From Cognataquiflexum rubidum (lineage in GTDB: Bacteria > Bacteroidota > Bacteroidia > Cytophagales > Cyclobacteriaceae), in contig NZ_JAKZAL010000012.1 in the NCBI RefSeq assembly GCF_022538115.1, positions 62,001 to 126,000 of the forward strand: 64,000 nucleotides of DNA, written 5' to 3'. Made by a program: the position numbers and the translations under genes. This document shows, in pieces, positions 43,428-51,179 of the stretch (its first letter is position 1; every line of letters starts with the position of its first letter). Below the pieces are notes generated by a model. The model saw only the letters and a list, made by a program, of their open reading frames with translations, was not told where the DNA came from and ran no database searches.

Positions 43428-43700
43428 TGGTCCCGATAGCTATCGGGATGGTTAGTGGTTAAAGGTTGATTGGTTAACTGATAAATTGACCACGGTCCAC
43501 TGTCGACAGTCCACCAAGTTGAATTGGTTTTTTTGGCTGCTGAATTATAATTCGGTAATGAAAACTGATTCTGATATCAATGTGGCTGAATACTTACTAT
43601 TGAAAACTGCCAACTGAACACTTCAAACTTCCCGACTTCATACTTCCAACTTCCAAACCTCCTACTTCCCTACTTCCTAACTTCCAACTTCCCTACTTCC
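43428..43700. repeat. Palindromes and short repeats after trpS
   Basis: A perfect palindrome CCCGATAGCTATCGGG sits at about 43433-43448, followed by GGTTAATTGG-like repeats, a CCACGGTCCACTGTCGACAGTCCACC stretch (about 43490-43514) related to the palindrome at 46466-46499, and a run of CTTCCAACTTCC repeats (about 43620-43700). These are intergenic repeats with no coding content; the palindrome may serve as the trpS terminator. Confidence 0.6.
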
Positions 43701-43703
43701 AAC

Positions 43704-44126
43704 TCACCTCCCCACCCAAAGGTCTTTCATAGATTTGCCGTTGATCTGAAGGATAAACCTTGCGGGATTTGGGACAAGGACAACCCTCACATCCATTTTG
43801 TCAAACTGCTCTGATTCGACCGGTACGCCTTCTTTTCCTTTGACTTCATACGTCACTTTTCCAAAAGAATCCGCAGCCAAAGGTGAATAGTTATTGGCCA
43901 AATAGGCAGAAGGCAAGAGCACGTCATTGTCTGATTTCAACTGGTTGTAGATTTTTTCTAAGATCGACTCGAGCTCATCACCGAATTCTTCATTGAAGTC
44001 ATCCTCCAAGTCATGGAGTTCTTCTTCGATGTCATCATAAGCCGCATCGGCATAGGAGATTTTGCTCAAAGCGATTTTTTTCTCTACAAGGACTGAAAGA
44101 TCCTGATCCAATTTTCTGAAATCCAT
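43704..44126 (-). CDS. Conserved acidic protein of unknown function
   Basis: A 140-residue soluble protein with an acidic helical first half (YDDIEEELHDLEDDFNEEFGDELESILEKIY) and a beta-rich second half (VTYEVKGKEGVPVESE, DVRVVLVPNPARFILQIN, KSMKDLWVGR). No signal peptide, membrane segment or known motif. It looks like a genuine gene by composition and a clean start (FRKLDQDLSVL), and lies 58 bp upstream of no partner on its strand apart from the deacetylase, which is transcribed toward it. I do not recognise the family. Confidence 0.7.
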   Translation of the reverse strand: MDFRKLDQDLSVLVEKKIALSKISYADAAYDDIEEELHDLEDDFNEEFGDELESILEKIYNQLKSDNDVLLPSAYLANNYSPLAADSFGKVTYEVKGKEGVPVESEQFDKMDVRVVLVPNPARFILQINGKSMKDLWVGR

Positions 44127-44183
44127 GGTATTTTTATTTTTAAAAGCACGAAGGTAAAAATTAAGACAAGGTTTTCAAAAATC

Positions 44184-45527
44184 TTATTGGCCAACATTTT
44201 TCAAAGCCAATTCCCCTCCGTGTGGATCGGCATTGTATTGGACAAATGATCCACCTGCATCCTTTTGGACCTCAAGAGTTTCGGTTTTCCCACCCTGAAC
44301 GAAAGTGACTGACTTCCAATCAGTAGGGATGTAGGTCTTCATCGTTAATAATTGCCGGTACCAATACGGATCCAAATCCGACTCCAACTTTAAGGAAATC
44401 ATATCCTTATTGACCGTCTTTTTCATGTTGGTATTCATCCTTTGCCTCATATATTGGGTCACATCCCTGAAAGGCGCCACCCAGACTTCTTTGGATTTGC
44501 CGGCGATGTATTCAAAATAAGCCCTGATTCTGTCTTCCGGAATGGCTTCCCAACCGATCCCTTCGATGCCGTGAAATACCAAAACCAACCAGGTATCTTC
44601 CCTTGTCAGGATGTCATCTACCCATGAATTCATAAGCTCGGGGGTTGTTTTAGAAAGCGGCCCACGCTGCCATTGGATGTATTCCTTGCCATAATCCTGT
44701 GACGCGTCAAACAACCCGGATCTGTTGATTTCCTCCAAATATGCTTCAGGCATCCTGTTTCTCAGCGCAGGAAACATCTCCAAAGCATATTCCATGACCC
44801 TTTCATCTTCAGTTCCAAAAGGGCATTCGGCTGAAAAAAGTTGCTCTTTTCCCAATTCTCTCTCAATCTCATCCCGACAGGCTTCCAACTCAAACAACAG
44901 ATTCTTTTCATCCAAGACCGCCAACCTTGGATGTGAAATCGTGTGTACCCCAAACTCATGGCCGCTATCAGCATATTTTCGGATCTCCTCCCAATCGATC
45001 ATCGGACCATCAATGATTCTGGGATAAACAAGTTCTGTGATTTTCAATTCCCTAGCCTTGGCAAAACCTTCATCGAGTATTTTGCATGCTTGCTCTATTC
45101 TCCCTTGTTCATAGGTGGAACCGGATCGATCATGGTAAGACACAGCACCCGGCATATCCAAAAACCTGATCAAAGAGGCTCTTTCAAAAATATTTTCTTC
45201 ATTGGTAGGAATAGAGGCAGATTCGGCGATTATCACTTTTGGTTCCCTTCCAAAAAACTGAGCCCGGGTTTGAGATGATGGGATTTCTCCTGTGTTGATA
45301 TAAAAAGTCCCTTTCATCCCGAGTTCTTCCATGATCGGAAGGGCAACATGGAATTGGTTGGAAGTCCCATCATCATAGGTCAGGGAAATGGCTGCTTTTT
45401 TACCATCTGGCCATTTTAGGATTTCGGTTTTGAAAGCCTCTTCCTGACCGAATACTGACTGGAATTGGAACACCAAAATTATCAATGAAAGTAATCTTGG
45501 GCTTAATGTTTTGTTTTTGAGAATCAT
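44184..45527 (-). CDS. Exported polysaccharide deacetylase-like protein (CE4)
   Basis: 447 residues from the ATG at 45527, chosen because a signal peptide follows (KTLSPRLLSLIILVFQFQSVFGQ); the frame is open 13 codons further up. The NodB-like domain has motif 1 AAISLTYDDGTSNQ (catalytic Asp pair), motif 2 GVHTISHP (HxxxH zinc ligands) and a C-terminal ~100-residue beta domain (DPYWYRQLLTMKTYIPTDW, HGGELALKNV). CE4 enzymes remove N- or O-acetyl groups from glycans such as peptidoglycan, chitin or xylan; the substrate here is unknown. Probably periplasmic or secreted. Confidence 0.85.
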   Translation of the reverse strand: MILKNKTLSPRLLSLIILVFQFQSVFGQEEAFKTEILKWPDGKKAAISLTYDDGTSNQFHVALPIMEELGMKGTFYINTGEIPSSQTRAQFFGREPKVIIAESASIPTNEENIFERASLIRFLDMPGAVSYHDRSGSTYEQGRIEQACKILDEGFAKARELKITELVYPRIIDGPMIDWEEIRKYADSGHEFGVHTISHPRLAVLDEKNLLFELEACRDEIERELGKEQLFSAECPFGTEDERVMEYALEMFPALRNRMPEAYLEEINRSGLFDASQDYGKEYIQWQRGPLSKTTPELMNSWVDDILTREDTWLVLVFHGIEGIGWEAIPEDRIRAYFEYIAGKSKEVWVAPFRDVTQYMRQRMNTNMKKTVNKDMISLKLESDLDPYWYRQLLTMKTYIPTDWKSVTFVQGGKTETLEVQKDAGGSFVQYNADPHGGELALKNVGQ

Positions 45528-45623
45528 AGCATTTAAAATTAAAAAATAACTTTGCTGCCAAATCATATTTTTGATAATTGGTCAGAATGGGGTTAAATTT
45601 CAAAAAAATCCAAAACCATTTTT

Positions 45624-46061
45624 ATGCAAAATTACAAGAACCACACCCGCAGTTTCGCAGTCCATAATTATGTTTTAATACCGTTGGCACTGGCATTTTT
45701 CATTTGGACAGTTGCGGATCTTATCCATTCCATGATGGGCGGTACTGATCTTCTTTATTCATTTTACCACCTGATCGCGGCCACAGTGCTGCTGTTATTG
45801 CCTTTTGTAGCGAGATATTACGGGCTCAAAAATCAGGACAGGATTATCCGGTTGGAGATGAGATTCCGTTATTTTGAATTGACAGGCAAATCTTTCAAAG
45901 AAAAAGAGAGCAAATTGAGACTATCCCAAATCATTGCCTTGAGGTTTGCAGGTGATGAGGAATTTCTTTCCTTGATGGAAAAAGCCATCAAAGAAGATAT
46001 GAAAGCAAAAGAGATCAAAATGGCAATCACCAATTGGCAGGAGGACAACAGACGTGTATAA
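45624..46061 (+). CDS. DUF6526-like small membrane protein
   Basis: 145 residues starting MQNYKNHTRSFAVHNYVLIPLA. There are two membrane helices (about 17-38 and 45-67) and a cytoplasmic amphipathic C-terminal half with FRYFELTGKSF, RLSQIIALRFAGDEEFLSLM and AIKEDMKAKEIKMAITNWQ. The QNYKNH start and the RLSxxQIIALRFA segment are typical of the DUF6526 family of Bacteroidota; function unknown. The stop overlaps the GTG start of the next gene by 8 bp, so the two are translationally coupled. Confidence 0.8.
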   Translation: MQNYKNHTRSFAVHNYVLIPLALAFFIWTVADLIHSMMGGTDLLYSFYHLIAATVLLLLPFVARYYGLKNQDRIIRLEMRFRYFELTGKSFKEKESKLRLSQIIALRFAGDEEFLSLMEKAIKEDMKAKEIKMAITNWQEDNRRV

Positions 46062-46458
46062 ATATTCATTGACTATATTCCTGATATTGATGACAGGAAC
46101 TATTTTCGCCCAACAGACCGTGGAACAGGTAGCAGAAAAATTGGCGCAGGAGCAACTTGATGCCTATAATAAAAGGGACATTGATGCTTTTGTAGCACCT
46201 TATGCCGAAAATGTAAAAGTATATAAGTTCCCCAATGAGCTGATGTACGAAGGCAAAACGACCATGTACGACACCTATGGACGGATGTTTGCAAGGACAC
46301 CCGACCTGCATTGCCGCTTGGTCAACCGCATCGTCATGGGCAATACTGTCATCGATCAAGAAGAAGTCACCATTTCCAAAAAAGACCCGCCAATGAATGC
46401 CATCGCCATTTACAAAATCAAGGATGGAAAAATCGCAGAGGTGTATTTTATTCAGTAA
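46054..46458 (+). CDS. Exported SnoaL/NTF2-like protein
   Basis: 134 residues beginning at a GTG that overlaps the previous gene by 8 bp. A strong Shine-Dalgarno GGCAGGAGG sits 9 bp upstream, rare in this phylum, and supports this start. A signal peptide (YSLTIFLILMTGTIFAQ) precedes an NTF2/SnoaL fold: QLDAYNKRDIDAFVAPYAENVKVY, MYEGKTTMYDTYGRMFAR, DQEEVTI, AIAIYKIKDGKIAEVYFI. The family includes steroid isomerase-like and ligand-binding proteins. The reaction is unknown. Confidence 0.87.
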   Translation: MYKYSLTIFLILMTGTIFAQQTVEQVAEKLAQEQLDAYNKRDIDAFVAPYAENVKVYKFPNELMYEGKTTMYDTYGRMFARTPDLHCRLVNRIVMGNTVIDQEEVTISKKDPPMNAIAIYKIKDGKIAEVYFIQ

Positions 46459-46465
46459 AAAAAAT

Positions 46466-46499
46466 GTCCACGGTCGACTGTCGACGGTCGACCGTGGAC
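46466..46499. terminator. Long GC palindrome between convergent genes
   Basis: The arms GTCCACGGTCGAC and GTCGACCGTGGAC (13 bp, perfect) flank an 8-bp centre, preceded by an A-tract on the plus strand (AAAAAAAATG). It lies between the convergent SnoaL-like and AGE-family genes and can terminate both. A related GTCCAC/GTCGAC element sits after trpS near 43.49 kb, so it belongs to a repeat family. Confidence 0.65.
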
Positions 46500-46543
46500 T
46501 CTTTTAACCTTCCAACTTTCCCAACTTTGAAACTTTTGAATTT

Positions 46544-47905
46544 CTAAAACTTTTCCAACCTATCTATACACCCCTGCATCGCTCTGAACTGATGGTAATT
46601 GGCTTTCCAGATATGTCCTTTGTCGGCTGTTTTGAGCTCGGGCTGCTTGTCCAATCCTCCTGAATACCAATCTCCGTGCTCATGGTCGATGAGGTAATCC
46701 TGATTGTATTGCCACAGCTGCTCAAACTTCCCAAAGTAATCCCATTCATCATTGGGAAAATATTCTGACATCAAAAGCAGGGTATTCATCCCCTCCGACT
46801 GGGCCCACCAGTTTTTGGTATCCTTGATAACCCTTGGTTTTTCGTCCCCCAAGAAATAATAACCTTCATCAAAAAATCCCGCAAGGTCATTGTCCCAACC
46901 ATGCAGCAAAGCATGGTCTACCATCTTTTTGGCTTTGGTCAATGTCACCTGATCATTTTCCCATCCCAACACATGTGAGCTTTCCAAGATCAAATAGGCT
47001 GTCTCCACGTCATGTCCATAAGACACATGGTCCAAACCTTTGTGCTGCATGATGACTTCCTCGGATTGGTCCTGAAAAGAAACAGGCGTCCAATCCGGTT
47101 GGAAAAACAGTACCAAAGAACCCTTGTCATTGGTAATGGTATCCCTGACGAGAAGCAGCATTTCCTCCAGCCTTTCTTTCAATATCGGATCCTTCCAGAC
47201 CATATACAATTCAGTAAATGCTTCCAACAAATGGATGGAACTGTTTTGGTCTTTGTAGCCAAGTTCTGAAGTAGAAGGCGTATCTGCAGGACGCACTACC
47301 GGAGTTCCATCCTGCTCCAAATGCTGGAAATATCCCTTATGCACCGGATCGTGGCTATGTTGGTCCAACCACCTGAAGGCTTTGATTGCCATATCCAAAC
47401 CTGCAGAATCGCCTGTTGCACCGAAATAGGCGGCCAAAGCATAGATACCGAAGCTGTTTCCGTATGCAGTTTTATGAGGGGATTTATCCAAAAGCGGCTT
47501 TCCTGACCGGCTGACCAATTGGTAAAAACCTCCTTTTTCTGAATCCCACATTTTATCCCTCAGAAATTCAAAACCATGTTTGGCACCGTCTGCATAATGA
47601 GTTTGAGCAGGATACTTTTTGGTGGCTTTGGAATTGGACCAAAGGTGTCTTGCCTGCGTCACAATCATCTTTTCCTGACTGTTGTCTTTGAGCTGAAAGT
47701 CGTAAGTGAAATTGCTGAAGTAGCCGCCCGAGTCCAAGTCAATCGCTTTAGGATACCAGGTTTCTAAAAGATTTTCCCGAAGAGAAGTCTCCATTTCATC
47801 GGCTAAGAGCTTGTATTTATTTTCTTCGACTTCTGATTTTTCGGTTTTTTGGCAGGAAGCAAGGAAAACAAGGGAAAGAAAAAAGAGGCTGATTTTCAGT
47901 TTCAT
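46544..47905 (-). CDS. AGE-family (N-acylglucosamine/cellobiose 2-epimerase-like) lipoprotein
   Basis: 453 residues with SPII signal KISLFFLSLVFLASCQK (Cys about residue 18). The mature part is an (alpha/alpha)6 barrel of the N-acylglucosamine 2-epimerase family: WYPKAIDLDSGGYFSNF, TQARHLWSNSKATKKYP, the repeated GGFYQLV/GYFQHLEQDG blades, NSSIHLLEAFTELYMVWKD, GHDVETAYLILESSHVLG, WWAQSEGMNTLLLMSEY, KGHIWKANYHQFRAM. The Arg and three His of the active centre appear conserved. A lipoprotein form is unusual for the cytoplasmic epimerases and suggests action on an extracellular or periplasmic sugar. The start gene is divergent from the DUF4139 gene. Confidence 0.85.
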   Translation of the reverse strand: MKLKISLFFLSLVFLASCQKTEKSEVEENKYKLLADEMETSLRENLLETWYPKAIDLDSGGYFSNFTYDFQLKDNSQEKMIVTQARHLWSNSKATKKYPAQTHYADGAKHGFEFLRDKMWDSEKGGFYQLVSRSGKPLLDKSPHKTAYGNSFGIYALAAYFGATGDSAGLDMAIKAFRWLDQHSHDPVHKGYFQHLEQDGTPVVRPADTPSTSELGYKDQNSSIHLLEAFTELYMVWKDPILKERLEEMLLLVRDTITNDKGSLVLFFQPDWTPVSFQDQSEEVIMQHKGLDHVSYGHDVETAYLILESSHVLGWENDQVTLTKAKKMVDHALLHGWDNDLAGFFDEGYYFLGDEKPRVIKDTKNWWAQSEGMNTLLLMSEYFPNDEWDYFGKFEQLWQYNQDYLIDHEHGDWYSGGLDKQPELKTADKGHIWKANYHQFRAMQGCIDRLEKF

Positions 47906-48032
47906 AGGTTGGTTGTTTTAGGCAATCTTAAAAATAACACAAAATCTTTTTTGTTGAATACTTTTTTTGTTCTTAAAACTACTATCTTAAAAACGAAATC
48001 AGGTTTAATTGAAAACTCGAAAATCCCAACAC

Positions 48033-49907
48033 ATGAAAAATTTTGCGCTTCTGCTTTTCCTTTGTTTAGGTTTCCAAAATGTGATTTTGGCAAATGACAA
48101 AGAACTCAAAACTGAAATCAAAGAAGTAACAGTTTTCCTCAATGGTGCGCAGGTTTTTGAAACCGGTACGGTCCAACTGTCTGCCGGAGAAACCGTTCTC
48201 AAAATTGCAAACCGTTCCCCTTATTTGGATGAAAAAAGCCTTCAGGTCAAAGCCACGGGAGCATTTACCATCCTCTCCGTCAACCGGAGGCCAAACTTTC
48301 TGGAAAACAAAATCATTTCAAAAAATGACAGTCTTCTAGGGGTGTTGTCAGATGAAAGGCTGAAGCTTGAAAAATTATCGGCAGAGGCAGATGTCCTGAA
48401 GGAAAAGTATTCTGTCCTGAACAACAATAAGAATCTGGGTGGACAGAATAACGGACTCACAATGGTCCAACTCAAACAAGCCGTGGACTTTTTTGAAAAG
48501 GAAATGTCAGATATCAAAACCCGGGAAATCCAAAACAGGATGAACACCTCGGCCACCAAAAACAGGATCGAGCGGCTCGAAAAAACCTTGGATGAATCCC
48601 AAAACCAACCCATCACCCCCATCAGCGAAATCTACATCAAAGTCAGCGCTGAAAGACCGACAACCGCTAGTTTCTCGATTTCCTATCTCGTCGGCAATGC
48701 AGGATGGTTTCCAAAATATGACATCCGGGTGCAGGATATCACCAAACCGCTCAATCTAAGCTATAAAGCGGAAGTATGGCAAAACACTGGAAACGATTGG
48801 AAGAATGTCAAACTCCGGTTTTCCAACGGTGAACCCAACCGAAGCGGCATCATGCCTGAATTACAAAAATGGGAACTGACCTATGCGAGGAATACAGTAT
48901 TCGACCGAAATGCAGCTTTCGTTCCGGTGGGTTCTGTAAGCGGTATTGTGAGAAGCAGTGAAGACGGACAGCCATTGCCCGGTGCCTCAGTACTCGTCAG
49001 GGGTACTACCATAGGGACCACTACTGATGTCAATGGAAGGTATGAACTGACGATTCCCAATTATTCGAGAGAAATTATTTATAGCTCAATTGGAATGGCA
49101 AGCCAAGAAAGGACCATATCCGGTTCAATTATGAATGTCACTTTGGATCCTGATTTCAATCAATTGAATGAGGTAGTTGTTATCGGATATAGTACAGAAA
49201 ATAAGAGGACATTAACTGGGGCTGTTTCTACTGTTGGGACAAATGTTCGTGCACAACCTTCAGAAGCGCAAGTCATTGCCACCGTCATCAAAGAAAACCA
49301 AACCACTGTCGAGATTGAAGTCGAAAAACCATACAGCATAGCATCCAACGGAGAAAAGCTTTTGGTCGATTTGAAGAAGTATGATTTGGATGCGACCTAC
49401 GAGTACTATGCCATTCCCAAGATTGAAAAAGACGCATTCTTAATGGCCAAGATCACTGATTGGGAGAAATACAGCTTCCTCCAAGGTGAAGCAAACCTGT
49501 ATTTCGAAGAGACCTTTATCGGAAAGTCCATTTTGGAAGCAGGTGGATTGCAGGATACTTTGAGTATTTCTTTGGGAAGGGACAAAAGCATCGCCATCAG
49601 CAGGGAGAAAGTTGATCAATTCTCACAGAAAAAAACCGTAGGCACCAACATCAATGAATCAAGAGGTTATCGTATCACCATCAAAAACAACAAGTCCCAA
49701 AAAATCAACCTGACTGTATTTGATCAGGTGCCGGTATCCATAGTCGGAGATGTCATTGTCAGCGTTGGGGAACTTTCTCAGGGAATCAAAGAAGACCAAA
49801 CCGGGATAATCACTTGGAAATTTGAATTGGCACCTGCTACTCAAAAATTGATTGAATTCCAATACGAAGTGAAGTACCCGAGAAAAGAAAGGGTCATTCT
49901 GGATTAA
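48033..49907 (+). CDS. DUF4140/DUF4139 (MuiA-like) protein with SusC-type insert
   Basis: 624 residues from the ATG at 48033 (signal peptide NFALLLFLCLGFQNVILA follows). A DUF4140 domain (KTEIKEVTVFLNGAQVFETG), a coiled coil (about 95-190), and the first half of DUF4139 (TASFSISYLVGNAGWFPKYD, LSYKAEVWQNTGNDWKNV) are followed by an inserted carboxypeptidase-regulatory domain (about 305-375; VSGIVRSSEDGQPLPGASV, GTTTDVNGRYELTI). The insert ends in LNEVVVIGYSTENKRTLTGAV, the TonB-box/plug signature of SusC proteins. The second half of DUF4139 (VEKPYSIASNGEKLLVDL, YEYYAIPKIEKDAFL, ITWKFELAPATQKLIEFQYEV) then continues. MuiA-like proteins have been linked to mucoidy; the function is unclear. Ends at a terminator at 49.95 kb. 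Confidence 0.88.
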   Translation: MKNFALLLFLCLGFQNVILANDKELKTEIKEVTVFLNGAQVFETGTVQLSAGETVLKIANRSPYLDEKSLQVKATGAFTILSVNRRPNFLENKIISKNDSLLGVLSDERLKLEKLSAEADVLKEKYSVLNNNKNLGGQNNGLTMVQLKQAVDFFEKEMSDIKTREIQNRMNTSATKNRIERLEKTLDESQNQPITPISEIYIKVSAERPTTASFSISYLVGNAGWFPKYDIRVQDITKPLNLSYKAEVWQNTGNDWKNVKLRFSNGEPNRSGIMPELQKWELTYARNTVFDRNAAFVPVGSVSGIVRSSEDGQPLPGASVLVRGTTIGTTTDVNGRYELTIPNYSREIIYSSIGMASQERTISGSIMNVTLDPDFNQLNEVVVIGYSTENKRTLTGAVSTVGTNVRAQPSEAQVIATVIKENQTTVEIEVEKPYSIASNGEKLLVDLKKYDLDATYEYYAIPKIEKDAFLMAKITDWEKYSFLQGEANLYFEETFIGKSILEAGGLQDTLSISLGRDKSIAISREKVDQFSQKKTVGTNINESRGYRITIKNNKSQKINLTVFDQVPVSIVGDVIVSVGELSQGIKEDQTGIITWKFELAPATQKLIEFQYEVKYPRKERVILD

Positions 49908-49951
49908 TGTTTTATGAAATCAGGACAAAATCTTGTGACATTCCGTCAAGT

Positions 49952-49982
49952 AAAAAGGACAGCTTTTCGGCTGTCCTTTTTG
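49952..49982 (+). terminator. Rho-independent terminator after the DUF4139 gene
   Basis: A perfect hairpin with arms AAAAAGGACAGC and GCTGTCCTTTTT and loop TTTTCG lies 45 bp past the stop. It also argues that the next gene starts at 50007 and not at an upstream ATG in the same frame. Confidence 0.92.
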
Positions 49983-50006
49983 TCAAACCATAAATTGTTT
50001 TCCTTG

Positions 50007-50618
50007 ATGAGATACAAGTTTATAGTGGTTACTTTTTTCGTTTTTTTCATGCAGATTCCTGAAGGTTTTGCCCAGGTCGGGATGATGTTTGGCACCAATT
50101 ATTCCAATGTCAGGCATGATGGCCTTCTTGAGAAAACCCAGGGACAAATGAGCCTTCATCTTGGTGCCAATATCGAAGTGGTTCCGATCAGAGGAATCCC
50201 AAACTTAAGTCTGAGAACTGATTTAATATTGGTCCAAAAAGGCTATACCCCAAGACTTGACGGAAGCAGATATCGCGTCAATCTGGAGTACGGAAGTTTT
50301 GCACCGATGGTCAAATATGCCATCATAGAAGATTTCTCAATTCATAGCGGTGTTGAATTCAACAGGCTTATGGATTCAAATGTAGGCGAGGATGTTACTT
50401 TTAGAAAAAACGAAAAAGCACTGTTCTTAGGGTTTGACCTATTCAATTCCAAAAGACTTTCATTCTATACCAGAGCTTCTTTTGGACTCACCCCAGTTCT
50501 TGACTATTATGACATTGACCCGATAGAGGGGATTCAAGGTAGGATCTCCGACCTATACACCACCACAATTATGCTTGGCATCCAATTAAACATCCACCAT
50601 GAAAAAATCAGGTTTTAA
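50007..50618 (+). CDS. Outer-membrane beta-barrel protein, PorT-like
   Basis: 203 residues from the ATG at 50007 (the frame is open from 49914, but that stretch contains a terminator hairpin). A signal peptide (YKFIVVTFFVFFMQIPEGFAQ) is followed by VGMMFGTNYSNV and a series of alternating strands (MSLHLGANIEVVPI, NLSLRTDLILVQKGY, APMVKYAIIEDFSIHSGVEF, RLSFYTRASFGLTPV, TTIMLGIQLNIHH), typical of small eight-stranded barrels (OMP_b-brl_2). Function unknown. The gene overlaps the next by 20 bp, so the barrel and the lipoprotein are probably made together. Confidence 0.8.
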   Translation: MRYKFIVVTFFVFFMQIPEGFAQVGMMFGTNYSNVRHDGLLEKTQGQMSLHLGANIEVVPIRGIPNLSLRTDLILVQKGYTPRLDGSRYRVNLEYGSFAPMVKYAIIEDFSIHSGVEFNRLMDSNVGEDVTFRKNEKALFLGFDLFNSKRLSFYTRASFGLTPVLDYYDIDPIEGIQGRISDLYTTTIMLGIQLNIHHEKIRF

Positions 50619-51171
50619 TACGGGGTTATTCTTTGCATTGGCTATTTTTCTTTCTTCCTGTGATGGGTTTGTCCCTGATCCTATTGATCCAAGGTTACCT
50701 GTTTACTCAGAATCCGCAAAAAACCAGTCCGGGGCAATGATTAATAATGTTCCTTTTGTGGATTATCCGAAGTATTCATCTCTCGAAAGCCCAAGTTCAG
50801 CTTTCATTTTGAACCAGGCTGATACAACCTTAATACTGGAATTTAACTTGAGCCAAAGAAATTACAATTTCTATGGGAATTCAGTCAATTTTTCTTTGGA
50901 AAGTTTGACAGAGGCTGATTGGGATGAAATGGAGCAGGGGTTTGGCAAAAAGTTCAGTTTAAATAACACCAAAAATAAAGGCAAACTCATCGTAAGGTCT
51001 AATGCCGGAGATACAGAAATTTTTGCTGAAACAGGTCAAATTACTGTCAAAGTGATTCCTAAATCAAAATCAATCGCCGGTACTTTTGGATTTACCGGAA
51101 AAGCACCAAACGGAAAAAATTACGAAGTACATTATGGCAGGTTCGACTATTTTTTCCAACGCTTGAAATAA
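50599..51171 (+). CDS. Lipoprotein of unknown function
   Basis: 190 residues with SPII signal GLFFALAIFLSSC (Cys at residue 21) and an acidic DGFVPDPIDP tail. The mature domain is beta-rich (MINNVPFVDYPKYSSLE, GNSVNFSLESLTEADW, KGKLIVRSNAGDTEIFAETG, TVKVIPKSKSIAGTFGFTG) and ends KNYEVHYGRFDYFFQRL. I recognise no family; the last segment (SIAGTFGFTGKAPNGKNYEV) is like the end of DUF6252-type lipoproteins. It overlaps the barrel gene by 20 bp. Confidence 0.75.
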   Translation: MKKSGFNTGLFFALAIFLSSCDGFVPDPIDPRLPVYSESAKNQSGAMINNVPFVDYPKYSSLESPSSAFILNQADTTLILEFNLSQRNYNFYGNSVNFSLESLTEADWDEMEQGFGKKFSLNNTKNKGKLIVRSNAGDTEIFAETGQITVKVIPKSKSIAGTFGFTGKAPNGKNYEVHYGRFDYFFQRLK

Positions 51172-51179
51172 ATTACTAC

